Positions 17,268 to 26,190 of a stretch of 64,000 nt of DNA are shown here, in pieces. A program made the position numbers and the translations under genes. This DNA is from an uncultured Roseovarius sp. Lineage in GTDB: Bacteria; Pseudomonadota; Alphaproteobacteria; Rhodobacterales; Rhodobacteraceae. Position 1 is the first letter of the stretch. Every line of letters begins with the position of its first letter. The notes under the pieces are model-generated. The model was not told the origin of the DNA, did no database searches, and saw nothing but the letters and a program-made list of their open reading frames with translations. Where the stretch lies: positions 2,894,001 to 2,958,000 of the forward strand of contig OX638333.1 of NCBI GenBank assembly GCA_951812895.1. Direction: 5' to 3'.

Positions 17268-18874
17268 TGTATGCCTCCATAGGCCACACCGGCCAACTCG
17301 GACATGTCCTTTTTCCACGTGGTCAGATCATCGTTGTTGAACTTCGACAGATGATCATGTCCGCAGGCGCGTGCCATAACCTGCATGAGCTCCACCGATG
17401 CGCTAAAGAAATTGGCCAATCTCTCGGCCGATTTCTCGACGATAATACGGCTCACCAGATGCGGTTTCTGCGTGGCGATACCTACCGGGCAGTTGTTGGT
17501 GTGACAAGCCCGCATGGCGATGCAACCGATCGCCTGCATCGCTGAATTCGAAACCGCAATCGCATCTGCACCCATCGCCATTGCCTTGATGAAATCTGCA
17601 GGCTTGCGCAGGCCTCCGGTGATCACCAGTGAGACATCAGAACGCCCCAAGCGGTCAAGATGCGCCCGAGCACGGGCGAGTGCTGGAATTGTAGGGACAG
17701 AGATGTTGTCACGGAAAATAATCGGTGCTGCACCTGTGCCGCCTCCGCGTCCGTCCAGGATTATGTAATCCACACCAACCGCCAATGCTGCATCAATATC
17801 TTTTTCGATATGCTGGGCCGAAAGCTTGTAACCGATGGGAATACCACCCGTCCGATCACGCACCTCATCGGCAAATTCTTTGATCTGAGAAACTTCTGTC
17901 CATTCCGGGAACCGAGCCGGCGACACAGCCCCCTGACCGGGTTCAAGGCCGCGGACCTCTGCTATCTTACCTTTGACTTTATTGCCGGGCAGGTGACCGC
18001 CTGTCCCTGTCTTGGCCCCTTGCCCGCCTTTAAAATGAAACGCCTGAACTTTGTCCAGCTTGTCCCAGGAAAACCCGAACCGTGCTGATGCAAGTTCGTA
18101 AAAGTATCGGCTGTTGGCCTCCTGCTCTTCGGGAAGCATTCCACCTTCGCCAGAACAGATACCGGTGCCAGCCATTTCGGCGCCGATTGCCAGCGACAGC
18201 TTGGCCGGTTCCGACAATGCCCCATAGCTCATGTCTGAAACAAACAATGGTATATCGAGCTGGAGTGGTTTTTGTGCATTCGGGCCGATTACGATATCAG
18301 TGCCCACCTCGTCATCATCCAACAACGGGACTTTGTGCAACTGTGCCGTCAAAATCTGAATATCGTCCCAATCCGGCAGTTGAGTGCGTGAAACTCCCAT
18401 TGATTCCACGACACCGTGGTGACCTGTCTGCTTCAGTCCTTGCTTGGCATATCGTTGAATGAGGCCATTGTAGGGTTCTTCTTCGGTTCCGTGGCCGGTG
18501 TCTGCGTAGAGCCCTTGATAGGCTTTGCGGTTGAAGGGTTGAGGGTTTTCCAGGGCCCATGCGGTAATTTCATCCGCATCAACCCAAACCTCATCAGCTT
18601 CTACCCATGCTTTGAACTTGGGAAGCACCTCGGAATTGTTATAGGCCGAGACACCGCTATCCAGTCGGTAATCCCAATAATGCACACCACAGATCAGGTT
18701 CTTGCCACGAACAAACCCGTCAGACATAAGAGCGCCACGGTGTAAGCATCGGCCATAGAATACAGAAACATCATCGTCGATCCGAACAACGACCAGGTCG
18801 ACCGTATCAACAAGCGCATATTCAGGTTTTCGATCTTCAAGATCGTCTAGCTTCGCAACCGATACTTTGTTCAT
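17264..18874 (-). CDS. Rieske [2Fe-2S] domain fused to an FMN/[3Fe-4S] glutamate-synthase domain
   Basis: 536 residues. The N-terminal ~105 residues form a Rieske domain (Cys43-x-His45, Cys62-x-x-His65). Residues ~150-520 are the FMN-binding synthase domain of GltB-type proteins, with GGQGAKTGTGGHLPG at ~283-297, an FMN-region DGRGGGTGAAP at 374-384, and the [3Fe-4S] cysteines Cys451, Cys457 and Cys462 in the family spacing. The class II glutaminase domain of GltB is absent, so ammonia would have to come from elsewhere or the reaction differs (compare the synthase subunit of N-methylglutamate synthase). It is the first gene of the coupled five-gene run, with a 359-nt gap upstream. Confidence 0.88.
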   Translation of the reverse strand: MNKVSVAKLDDLEDRKPEYALVDTVDLVVVRIDDDVSVFYGRCLHRGALMSDGFVRGKNLICGVHYWDYRLDSGVSAYNNSEVLPKFKAWVEADEVWVDADEITAWALENPQPFNRKAYQGLYADTGHGTEEEPYNGLIQRYAKQGLKQTGHHGVVESMGVSRTQLPDWDDIQILTAQLHKVPLLDDDEVGTDIVIGPNAQKPLQLDIPLFVSDMSYGALSEPAKLSLAIGAEMAGTGICSGEGGMLPEEQEANSRYFYELASARFGFSWDKLDKVQAFHFKGGQGAKTGTGGHLPGNKVKGKIAEVRGLEPGQGAVSPARFPEWTEVSQIKEFADEVRDRTGGIPIGYKLSAQHIEKDIDAALAVGVDYIILDGRGGGTGAAPIIFRDNISVPTIPALARARAHLDRLGRSDVSLVITGGLRKPADFIKAMAMGADAIAVSNSAMQAIGCIAMRACHTNNCPVGIATQKPHLVSRIIVEKSAERLANFFSASVELMQVMARACGHDHLSKFNNDDLTTWKKDMSELAGVAYGGIQ

Positions 18875-19233
18875 GTCGTCTCCCGTTTATTCCCTGCTCC
18901 AGATCGCAAAATGTATCAACCGATCTGATGTAGCTACTTTAGGCAGCATACATAAAAACACGCGTTGGGTATGGATGTTCCCGGCCGGCGTTTTGAACTG
19001 AGCTACAGATACAACGGTACGAACGAATTAATTATAACGATCCTGTGAGAAACGGCGAAGTTCTGAAACGAACGAGCTGCTGTGGTCACAACTTGGTCAG
19101 GGCTTTGAAATATTGCGTAGAATGCGGTCAATCACGTGAAAGCTGCTTTGCAAATTTGTCTGCGTTGAAAGTGAAATTGGCTTACAAAATCCCTTCATGC
19201 GAACCATGTAGGCAACGCGGTTATTTCCGCAAT
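18875..19233. other. Intergenic region upstream of the Rieske operon
   Basis: 359 nt with no convincing gene. It probably carries the promoter of the leftward Rieske operon, or a leader within a longer transcript that starts upstream of the GcvT-like gene. A partial dyad around ACCGATCTGATG and an AT-rich stretch near 19025-19040 are visible, but no promoter could be assigned with confidence. Confidence 0.4.
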
Positions 19234-20424
19234 TTATCCTACAGGTCGCACCGGGATATCGACAAGTTCACCACGCGGTATTCGTGCTGATTTGTCGTAG
19301 AAAGGCAGCTCGACCAACTCCGCTTTTTGTTCCGAACCATCTCGGCACCCAACGGTAACTGGTGTACCTGAGCCGAATTGTGAATGATCCAAGAGTGCAT
19401 AACCGATGCCATATTCCAGGTAGGGCGACATGGCCCCGGCTGTAACATGTCCAATTGACTTGCCATCAACCCTGACACTGGCCGAGATCAGGGGTTCGCC
19501 GCCAAGGCACTTGATCCCGTACAATCGTGTCTCTCTTGAAGCAAATGCCAGCGCCGATTTGCCGATAAAGTCGCCCTTTGTTTCATCAACGAAGCGGCCA
19601 AGCCCGACGTCATATGGGGTTGTTGTCGCGTCGAAATCCGAACCGGCATTCAGAATTCCGGCCTCAATCCGGCGAATGTTCATCGCATCCAGCCCAAAGA
19701 TATCCATGCCGTAGGGTTTGCCCGCAGCGTGAAGGTGAGCCCACAACGCTGTGGCATCGTGATGGGGTTCCGTATAAAACTCCCAGCCTAATTCGTTGGT
19801 GTATCCCGTACGTGTGATCGTTACCTGTTGCCCACCGAATGCGACGTTTGCCGCCGCGAAGTAGGTGAATTGTTCGGGTAACCCGTGATCGCTGGCAGCC
19901 TCCAGAATATTCAGTGCTGCGGGCCCCTGGATCTGAGAAACAAAGACATCGGGGTCGGAAATCACGACATCAAGGCCAATCGTATGAGCACGCGCCCAGC
20001 TGTAAAAATCTCCATCCGCCTGTGCATACCAGAATTTGTCAGCCGCAAGCCGTAGAAGAATACCGTCGACCAACAGCCCGCCATCCTCGTAGCAGGCCAG
20101 CCCATATGCACAGCGACCGACTCTTACTTTCTTGATGTCTTTTGTGAATAGCAGGTCAAGCAGCTTTTCAGCATCAGGGCCTTCAAACTGGAGACAATAT
20201 TCACCGGTATTCAGTACCGCTGCCTTTTGCCGTAACAGCCAGTACCCGTCTTCTGTTGAATGATCATCAAAGCAACAAGCCATAAGACGGCGGTTGTAGA
20301 CGCAGTAGTGTGGACCTTTGGCACGCTCTATCTCAAAATAGGGATGTCGGGTCAGGGCATAATCCCAGCCAGCCCCGGCCATACTGGTCACAAGATCCCT
20401 GGTTTTTCCGTCGCTCGACCGCAT
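19234..20424 (-). CDS. GcvT/DmdA-like folate-dependent aminomethyltransferase-family protein
   Basis: 396 residues of the glycine-cleavage T-protein family, which move a methyl or methylene group onto tetrahydrofolate. Seen are CYEDGGLLVDGI, the GYTNELGWEFY strand, the central LDAMNIRRIEAGI helix and the DFIGKSAL segment, all at family-standard spacing. It could be a demethylase acting on a methylated N, O or S compound (as in DmdA, LigM or sarcosine/dimethylglycine enzymes) rather than the true glycine-cleavage protein, because no gcvH or gcvP is nearby. AAAGGGGG precedes the ATG. It lies upstream of the Rieske operon on the same strand, suggesting one-carbon chemistry in that pathway; this link is inference. 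Confidence 0.8.
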   Translation of the reverse strand: MRSSDGKTRDLVTSMAGAGWDYALTRHPYFEIERAKGPHYCVYNRRLMACCFDDHSTEDGYWLLRQKAAVLNTGEYCLQFEGPDAEKLLDLLFTKDIKKVRVGRCAYGLACYEDGGLLVDGILLRLAADKFWYAQADGDFYSWARAHTIGLDVVISDPDVFVSQIQGPAALNILEAASDHGLPEQFTYFAAANVAFGGQQVTITRTGYTNELGWEFYTEPHHDATALWAHLHAAGKPYGMDIFGLDAMNIRRIEAGILNAGSDFDATTTPYDVGLGRFVDETKGDFIGKSALAFASRETRLYGIKCLGGEPLISASVRVDGKSIGHVTAGAMSPYLEYGIGYALLDHSQFGSGTPVTVGCRDGSEQKAELVELPFYDKSARIPRGELVDIPVRPVG

Positions 20425-20455
20425 GCTGGCCCCCTTTTATCAAGGCTGGGCGAGC

Positions 20456-22273
20456 TTACTCCATCGTTTCCAATTCGTCGATAAAGCGGGAAATCATTGA
20501 TAGGCCCTTGTCCCAGAACGCGGGATCCGATGCATCAAGACCGAAGGGTGCCAACAACTCTTTGTGGTGCTTAGAACCACCTGCCTTGAGCATGTCAAAA
20601 TACTTGTCCTGAAACCCCTCGGGGTTTTCTTCATAAACCGCGTATAGCGCATTCACCAAGCCGTCACCAAAGGCATAGGCATAAACGTAGAACGGGGAAT
20701 GTACGAAATGCGGGATGTAGGCCCAGAAGCTTTCGTAGCCATCCATAAAATCGAAGGCAGGTCCGAGGGATTCAGCCTGTACGGACATCCAAAGCGCCCC
20801 GATATCTTCGGGCGTAAGCTCACCCTCACGGCGGGCGGCATGTAATTTGCACTCAAAATCATAAAACGCGATCTGGCGGATCACGGTATTGATCATGTCT
20901 TCGACTTTTCCGGCCAACAAAACCTTACGCTCTGTTTGATTTGCGGCTCCATCGAGCATTTTGCGGAAGGTGAGCATTTCGCCAAAAACAGAAGCGGTTT
21001 CCGCCAGAGTAAGCGGTGTTGAGGACAAAAGCTCTCCTTGACCGGCCGCAAGAACCTGATGAACGCCGTGGCCCAGCTCATGCGCGAGTGTCATCACATC
21101 GCGCGGTTTGCCAAGGTAATTTAGCATCACGTAAGGATGTACATCCGTAACCGTTGGATGGGCAAAAGCACCAGGGGCCTTGCCTGGTTTGACGCCCGCG
21201 TCGATCCAACCTTTCTCAAAGAAGGGTTGAGCAAGTTCGCCCATTCTCGGGTCAAAGGCAGTATAGGCCTCCATCACAGTGGTCTGGGCGCTGTCCCAGT
21301 CGACAGTTTTGGTATCTTCGATGGGCAAGGGTGCGTTGCGGTCCCAGACCTGCATCCGATCAAGCCCCATCCATTTGCGTTTAAGCTCATAATAGCGGTG
21401 GCTCAGCTTTGGATATGCAGTGACGACCGCGTCGCGCAGCGCCTCTACCACTTCTGGTTCGACGTCATTTGACAGATGCCGTCCGGTTTGCGCGGTGGGC
21501 ATTTTGCGCCAGCGGTCGACAACTTCTTTTTCTTTTGCTGCAGTGTTGTGAACGCGCGAGAAGATGCGGATATTTTCGCCAAAGACTCGGGCCAGTTCAC
21601 GGCTGGCGGCCTCGCGCTTGCTTCGATCCTGCTCAGTTAACAGGTTCAAAGTGGCCTCGATGTTGAGCTCTTCACCGTCCACCGTGAAGGTCAGATCTGC
21701 GATGGTTTCGTCAAAAAGCCGCTCCCAGGCGTCGCCAACGACACCCATGTCATGCAGGAATTTCTCAAGTTCATCAGACAGTTGATGGGGTTTGAGCGCG
21801 CGGATGCGGTCGATCACGGGTTTGTAGCGCGCAAGATCCTTATTCTCGGCGTACATAGTGACGAGAGGCTCTTCATCAAGGCGGTTCAGCTCTAGTGTGA
21901 AGAACACCAGGGGGGTTGTGAAGTTGGTGATTTTTTCCTGACAATCGGAAAGAAACTTGGTACGTCCACCGTCCGTTGTCAGTTGATAATACCGCAGGCC
22001 AGCGTAGGACATGATGCGTCCGGCGATGCCGCTGATTTTTTCGTTGCGCTCGATACACTCCATCAGACCACCTGCATCCAGCCTGTCCAGTTTGCCTTCA
22101 TAAGTGGCTGCGAAATCTGCGCATTCGGCCTCTAACCATTTGAGATCGCGCGTCAATTCTGCAGCGTCCTCGCTGGCATAAAGGTCACTCAAATCCCATT
22201 CCGGCAATTGGCCCAGAGCGTCATCACCAGAGCCTGCATTTGCGTCACGGACGGGAAAGGGGAGTTGAAACAT
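20456..22273 (-). CDS. pepF: Oligoendopeptidase F (M3 metallopeptidase)
   Basis: 605 residues, standard for PepF. The zinc-binding LAHELGHGVHQ (HExxH, near residue 392) is intact, with the family's C-terminal glutamate region following. It cleaves short peptides in the cytoplasm. The start at 22273 is supported by AGGAG 8 nt upstream; the longer frame from 22387 lacks family similarity. It is 31 nt upstream of the GcvT-like gene and could share its transcript, although a functional link is not obvious. Confidence 0.92.
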   Translation of the reverse strand: MFQLPFPVRDANAGSGDDALGQLPEWDLSDLYASEDAAELTRDLKWLEAECADFAATYEGKLDRLDAGGLMECIERNEKISGIAGRIMSYAGLRYYQLTTDGGRTKFLSDCQEKITNFTTPLVFFTLELNRLDEEPLVTMYAENKDLARYKPVIDRIRALKPHQLSDELEKFLHDMGVVGDAWERLFDETIADLTFTVDGEELNIEATLNLLTEQDRSKREAASRELARVFGENIRIFSRVHNTAAKEKEVVDRWRKMPTAQTGRHLSNDVEPEVVEALRDAVVTAYPKLSHRYYELKRKWMGLDRMQVWDRNAPLPIEDTKTVDWDSAQTTVMEAYTAFDPRMGELAQPFFEKGWIDAGVKPGKAPGAFAHPTVTDVHPYVMLNYLGKPRDVMTLAHELGHGVHQVLAAGQGELLSSTPLTLAETASVFGEMLTFRKMLDGAANQTERKVLLAGKVEDMINTVIRQIAFYDFECKLHAARREGELTPEDIGALWMSVQAESLGPAFDFMDGYESFWAYIPHFVHSPFYVYAYAFGDGLVNALYAVYEENPEGFQDKYFDMLKAGGSKHHKELLAPFGLDASDPAFWDKGLSMISRFIDELETME

Positions 22274-22436
22274 GCGGGAGTCTCCTGTTGAGTTTCTGTG
22301 CACACACATAGGCGGGCAGGCGGTCCGGCTCAAGCGGTGATCAGGAAAAGATGGGGTGCAGGATGGCGATGGCTGTAATTGTTGCATGATATCAAAGTGA
22401 TGCTAAGGTGGCGCCGCGATCAGGGTGGGGGAATTC

Positions 22437-23264
22437 ATGCGCTTTGTAAGGTATGGAGAGCCTGGGCAGGAACAGCCCGGGATGTTGGATAATGCTGGGA
22501 ATCTTCGCGATCTGACAGGTTTGGTGCGCGATATTGCAGGCGTTGTTTTGACGAACTTACCCAAGATTGATCCGGAGGGATTGCCGTTGATTCAGGGCAA
22601 TCCGAGGCTGGGCCCGCCGGTAGGGCAGGTGGGTAAATTCATCGGAATCGGCCTGAATTATTCTGACCATGCAGCCGAGGCTGGAATGGCAGAACCCACT
22701 GAACCCATTATGTTTTTAAAGGCAACATCGGCGATAATCGGACCTGATGACAACGTGTGTTTGCCGCGGGAGTCGCACAAGGCCGACTGGGAGGTTGAGT
22801 TGGGTGTGGTGATTGGCAAGCCAGCGAAATATGTACGCGAGACGCAAGCGCTGGATTATGTGGCCGGCTATTGCATTGTCAATGATGTCTCTGAACGTGA
22901 GTTTCAGATTGAACGGGGTGGGCAGTGGACCAAGGGCAAAAGCAGCGATACCTTTGGACCTATTGGTCCATGGTTGGTGACACCGGACGAAGTGGGTGAT
23001 CCGCAAGATCTGGATTTATCATTAGATATTAATGGGAAACGGCTGCAAACTGGCAATACATCTTCGATGGTTTTTGGCGTGGCAGAGATCATTTCCTATC
23101 TTAGCCAGATCATGACATTGCATCCCGGCGATGTGATTGCGACGGGCACGCCACCGGGCGTGGGGATGGGGCAAAAGCCGCAGCGGTTTTTGGTCGAAGG
23201 CGATGTTATGGAGCTGGAAATCACCGGGTTGGGCCGGCAGCGACAAGAGGTCGTGCGGGACTAA
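22437..23264 (+). CDS. Fumarylacetoacetate hydrolase-family protein
   Basis: 275 residues. The C-terminal FAH-fold domain covers residues ~70-275, with the GIGLNYSDHAAEAG segment and the metal ligand glutamates and aspartate in the WEVELGVVIG region and beyond. Family members cleave C-C bonds of, or decarboxylate, 2,4-dioxo acids and related compounds in aromatic or sugar-acid degradation; the substrate here is undetermined. ATG at 22437 is preferred over a GTG at 22425, because a GGGGGAA purine tract precedes it. It is divergent from pepF. Confidence 0.87.
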   Translation: MRFVRYGEPGQEQPGMLDNAGNLRDLTGLVRDIAGVVLTNLPKIDPEGLPLIQGNPRLGPPVGQVGKFIGIGLNYSDHAAEAGMAEPTEPIMFLKATSAIIGPDDNVCLPRESHKADWEVELGVVIGKPAKYVRETQALDYVAGYCIVNDVSEREFQIERGGQWTKGKSSDTFGPIGPWLVTPDEVGDPQDLDLSLDINGKRLQTGNTSSMVFGVAEIISYLSQIMTLHPGDVIATGTPPGVGMGQKPQRFLVEGDVMELEITGLGRQRQEVVRD

Positions 23265-23296
23265 CTACGGAAAAGGTTAACGCCCACAAAACCGAT

Positions 23297-23328
23297 AAAA
23301 CAGGGGGGTGACATCCGCACACCCCCTG
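23297..23328 (-). terminator. Hairpin with T-run on the minus strand
   Basis: CAGGGGG (23301-23307) and CCCCCTG (23322-23328) form a stem; read on the minus strand it is followed by TTTT. It would suit the end of a transcript from the Ldh2-family gene, some 460 nt beyond its stop. A second hairpin (CACCGGG/CCCGGTG, 23342-23362) lies beside it. Confidence 0.4.
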
Positions 23329-23577
23329 TGCACCCCCCGTACACCGGGCGATGCACCCGGTGGAGTGGTTCCAATTGGTTAACATCGCTAGAAATGCCCA
23401 CCCCGGCCAGCGAGGCTTCGTGTTTCAAGAGAATGGTCGGGTCAAGCCCGGGACGGTGGGGCACAGCCATCCCAATTGGAGGTTTTCCAGGTGCATCGTT
23501 TACATAATCTGCACCACTTTGGACTAGAGACGACATTCAAGCAAATCCCCTGCGCGAAACGGCGGCCGCAGGCCGCC

Positions 23578-23730
23578 GCGCATCGCCAGACCGCCCCCAG
23601 GGTTGGCGATTTGGTGAAGCTGGGTGCGACGAACTGATCTTAAATGTACTTTGCTGGCATAAAGCGCTGCTGCACCGGCGCTGGGCCGCCATCCCGCGGT
23701 CCGGCGATGCGCGGCTCAATACCAAAGGGT
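23578..23730. repeat. Dispersed intergenic repeat, copy A
   Basis: It shares with 48172-48330 a series of identical words in the same order and spacing: GCGATTTGGTGAAG (23606), GCATAAAG (23657) and GCCATCCCGC (23688). Differences between them are scattered substitutions plus a 1-nt indel. The left end can fold through TCGCCA/TGGCGA. Function unknown; it could be a degenerate mobile element or a structured RNA. Confidence 0.6.
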
Positions 23731-23785
23731 CCAATGTCAGCAACAGGCCAATTACCAGCCCGATTCACATATTCAGAATGGAGCC

Positions 23786-24781
23786 CTAGCCAAGGCCACG
23801 AATGGTATCGACCAGCTCGGCGTTGATATCGCGCGGGCCGGTGTCGCGCCGGTTTACGTGACGGCGTTCGCCCGGCAGGCGGACCCCCTCAAGACCAGTC
23901 AGGCGTTCCATAAATGCCTCGGCATGGGTATCCCAGCCATCGCCCGCAAGCAGCGCCGGGGAAAGTGCGATCACCATTTCACCGCCCCGGGGCGGGCCGC
24001 CATCGTGGTTGTCTTTTTCAGCTGCTTCATAGCTGAAATTTTCACCGGTCAGGCCCGCGGCCAGAAGTTCGACCATCAATGCGATTGCCGAGCCTTTGTA
24101 GCCGCCAAAGGGAAGCAAGACACCTTTGGCGATCTCCGCGGGATCGGTGGTGGCGTTGCCATCGGCATCAAGGCCGGTTCCGGGCGGTACAGATTTGCCA
24201 TCGCGCGCCGCGATCTGAACGTCGCCCATAGCCATCGAAGCTGTTGCCATATCATAGCAGACCGGTGGTTTGCCCGGACGTGGCCATGCAAAGGATATCG
24301 GGTTCGTGCCAAAAAGTTTTTCTTTTGATCCGGCAGGCGCCACCATCGGCATGTAGGCCGTACAGGCAATGCCGACCAATCCGCGATCCGACAGAAACTC
24401 GGTCTCAGGCCAGAGGGCCGCGAAATGGTGGATATTGGTGAGGGATAGCGCTGCCACGCCGGTTTCAGTCGCGGCCTCGGCCAACACTGGTAATCCAACT
24501 GCCTGTGCCAGAGGCGCGAAACATCCGCCGCCGTCAACATGAATGGCTGCAGAGGTTTTGCGTGTCACAACCGGTTTGGCCTTGCCATTGACCTTGCCAC
24601 TGCGCAGCGCCTTTACATAGCCGGGGACACGGAAAAGCCCATGGGAATGTGACCCGTCACGTTCTGCCCGGGTGACGATGTCGGCAAGCGCGTTTGCATT
24701 GTCTTCGTCGCATCCGTTGGCGATCATCGTGCTGTGCGCGAGTGCATATATTTCATCAAGTGCCAGGCTGTGTGTGTTCAC
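23786..24781 (-). CDS. Ldh2-family NAD(P)-dependent oxidoreductase
   Basis: 331 residues of the malate/L-lactate/ureidoglycolate dehydrogenase family, which has a fold unrelated to ordinary lactate dehydrogenase and also includes delta1-piperideine-2-carboxylate reductases. The family segments RAERDGSHSHGLFRVPGY (N-terminal), SLTNIHHFAALWPETE and KLFGTNPISFAWP are present, as is the LLPFGGYKGSAIALMVELLAAGL helix region. The exact substrate is not determinable. It is convergent with the FAH-family gene across a region bearing hairpins and a repeat. Confidence 0.87.
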   Translation of the reverse strand: MNTHSLALDEIYALAHSTMIANGCDEDNANALADIVTRAERDGSHSHGLFRVPGYVKALRSGKVNGKAKPVVTRKTSAAIHVDGGGCFAPLAQAVGLPVLAEAATETGVAALSLTNIHHFAALWPETEFLSDRGLVGIACTAYMPMVAPAGSKEKLFGTNPISFAWPRPGKPPVCYDMATASMAMGDVQIAARDGKSVPPGTGLDADGNATTDPAEIAKGVLLPFGGYKGSAIALMVELLAAGLTGENFSYEAAEKDNHDGGPPRGGEMVIALSPALLAGDGWDTHAEAFMERLTGLEGVRLPGERRHVNRRDTGPRDINAELVDTIRGLG

Positions 24782-24867
24782 GGTTTTTCTATCCCAAGTC
24801 TAAGTCATGATCAGGGGTTGGCGCATGCCATTCGGCCCCGAATATCAAAGCGTCAGTTCGGATTTGT

Positions 24868-25833
24868 TTATCCCTGAAGTCTCTGCTTTTCGCCAATCTC
24901 GGCGTTCTGGCAAAAATCTGCAATCCTTTTCGCCAGATCGGCACGCAAGCCGGCATTTTCCATCAGCACTTCGTGCCGACCGTTGGGAATAATTTCGAGC
25001 TGACTACCGGCCCAATTGTGCATGCGGTTGTGGATGCGGGGAACATCGACAATCACTTCTTCAGAGCCCAGCAATGTCATGCACGGCAATTCAGGAGATG
25101 GCAGGCGTGACAGGTCGCGGGTTTCGCGAAGCGCTTCGTTCAGCCAGCGCAGGCTTGGCCCGCCAAGCCCAAGTTCGGGATGTTCCCTGAGATGATTGAT
25201 CATGTAGTTGTACATGTCAGAATCTCGGGTGAGTTTGTTGCTTTCGAATGGTTCCGTCAGGACATAGCTGCCTGCGGCGGTGCCGGGTGCATAAACGTGA
25301 CCCATGCCCAATTGTCGGCCGCCCCATGACAGCGACCAAGCGATAGGCCGAAGGGCATTGGCCATCTGGATACCCCACATTGGGCCAGAGAATACGCAAG
25401 AGGCGACGTCGAGCCCGTCCATGACGGCACGCAGACCGATACAGCCCCCCATCGAGTGTGCCAGCAGATGCATAGGCCGGGGCAGGCCAAGCTGTTCTGC
25501 GGCCTGCATCACCGCGGCAAGATCTGTCTGATAATCGCCAAACCTGATCACATGGCCAGACATGGCGTCGCTGACCAGCCGGTCCGCCAGCCCTTGACCC
25601 CGCCAGTCGATCACCAGCGTGCCGTATCCGAGAGTCGCCAAATCGCGTGCGGTGCGTCCGTATTTTTCAATGTATTCCGTCCGGCCGGGCATCAGCAGGA
25701 TTGCGCCGTGTGTTTTGGCCGTGGCAGGCCAGTATCCGATACGAATGCGCACCCCGTCTGTTGTCCGAAGCCACCAGGCCCGTCCATCGGGCGGGCCGTC
25801 GGCAAGATCGGTATAGAGAGGTGCGTTTTCCAT
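24868..25833 (-). CDS. Alpha/beta hydrolase, lysophospholipase (PldB) type
   Basis: 321 residues. The nucleophile elbow is AHSMGG (Ser near residue 127), preceded by the oxyanion-region LLMPGRTEYIEKYG, with a C-terminal His in IPNGRHEVLME. This matches monoacylglycerol lipase/PldB-like hydrolases acting on lysophospholipids or monoglycerides. No signal peptide is visible, so it is probably cytoplasmic. The start overlaps the stop of the SCP2-domain gene (TGATG), so the two are co-transcribed and may both handle lipids. Confidence 0.87.
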   Translation of the reverse strand: MENAPLYTDLADGPPDGRAWWLRTTDGVRIRIGYWPATAKTHGAILLMPGRTEYIEKYGRTARDLATLGYGTLVIDWRGQGLADRLVSDAMSGHVIRFGDYQTDLAAVMQAAEQLGLPRPMHLLAHSMGGCIGLRAVMDGLDVASCVFSGPMWGIQMANALRPIAWSLSWGGRQLGMGHVYAPGTAAGSYVLTEPFESNKLTRDSDMYNYMINHLREHPELGLGGPSLRWLNEALRETRDLSRLPSPELPCMTLLGSEEVIVDVPRIHNRMHNWAGSQLEIIPNGRHEVLMENAGLRADLAKRIADFCQNAEIGEKQRLQG

Positions 25834-26120
25834 CAGGCCAGAACGCCCGCAAGCTGCATGGCCATTCCCATATCGCCATCAATCGCCAGCTTGCCCGACA
25901 TAAAGGCGCTGGTGGGATCAAGATCACCTTCGAGGATCGACTGAAACACCTCCGGATCGGCGGTCAGGGTAACATCAGCCTCTTCATCGGCGGCACGAAC
26001 GCCGTTGCTGTCCATCATAATCGCACCCTCGCCCTGCAAAACGAATTTGGCAGAGCCGTCAAATCCGTCTCCGGCCTTTTCGCTTAGAGCAGCGACTGCC
26101 GCTGTGATGATGTCACTCAT
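25833..26120 (-). CDS. SCP2 sterol-binding-domain protein
   Basis: 95 residues, a single SCP2 domain. The segment SAKFVLQGEGAIMMDSNGV, followed by LTADPEVFQSILEGDLDPTSAFMSGKLAIDGDMGMAMQL in the later part, is typical of bacterial lipid-carrier SCP2 proteins. The start at 26120 has GGAGGAA 6 nt upstream; the longer frame to 26198 has no support and would run into the divergent TPR gene. It probably binds acyl or lipid ligands; pairing with a lysophospholipase-like gene supports a lipid role. Confidence 0.87.
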   Translation of the reverse strand: MSDIITAAVAALSEKAGDGFDGSAKFVLQGEGAIMMDSNGVRAADEEADVTLTADPEVFQSILEGDLDPTSAFMSGKLAIDGDMGMAMQLAGVLA

Positions 26121-26190
26121 ATAGGGTTCCTCCGGTTTTGATCGCGAGGGGGTTTGATTCTCTGCGATACACGCTAAATTCATCTTTGTT

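Larger units (their letters stand above)
23265..23785. other. Gene-free region with hairpins and a dispersed repeat
   Basis: 521 nt between two convergent genes. It holds two adjacent GC-rich hairpins near 23301-23362 and one copy of a dispersed repeat at 23578-23730. Short open frames exist but none shows coding character or a ribosome site. Confidence 0.55.

Noticed and set aside
19045-19290. Plus-strand open frame with several cysteines in the gap upstream of the Rieske operon
   Set aside because: It overlaps the 3' end of the GcvT-like gene on the opposite strand, lacks a ribosome site and shows no known zinc-finger pattern.
19234-20424. Calling the GcvT-like gene dmdA (DMSP demethylase) or gcvT
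   Set aside because: Several family branches share the motifs seen; no gcvH/gcvP or DMSP genes are nearby, so a specific name would be a guess.
23537-23743. Minus-strand frames within both copies of the dispersed repeat that align weakly with each other
   Set aside because: Similarity follows from the DNA repeat; there are no ribosome sites, and the spacing differs by one base between copies, breaking the frame.
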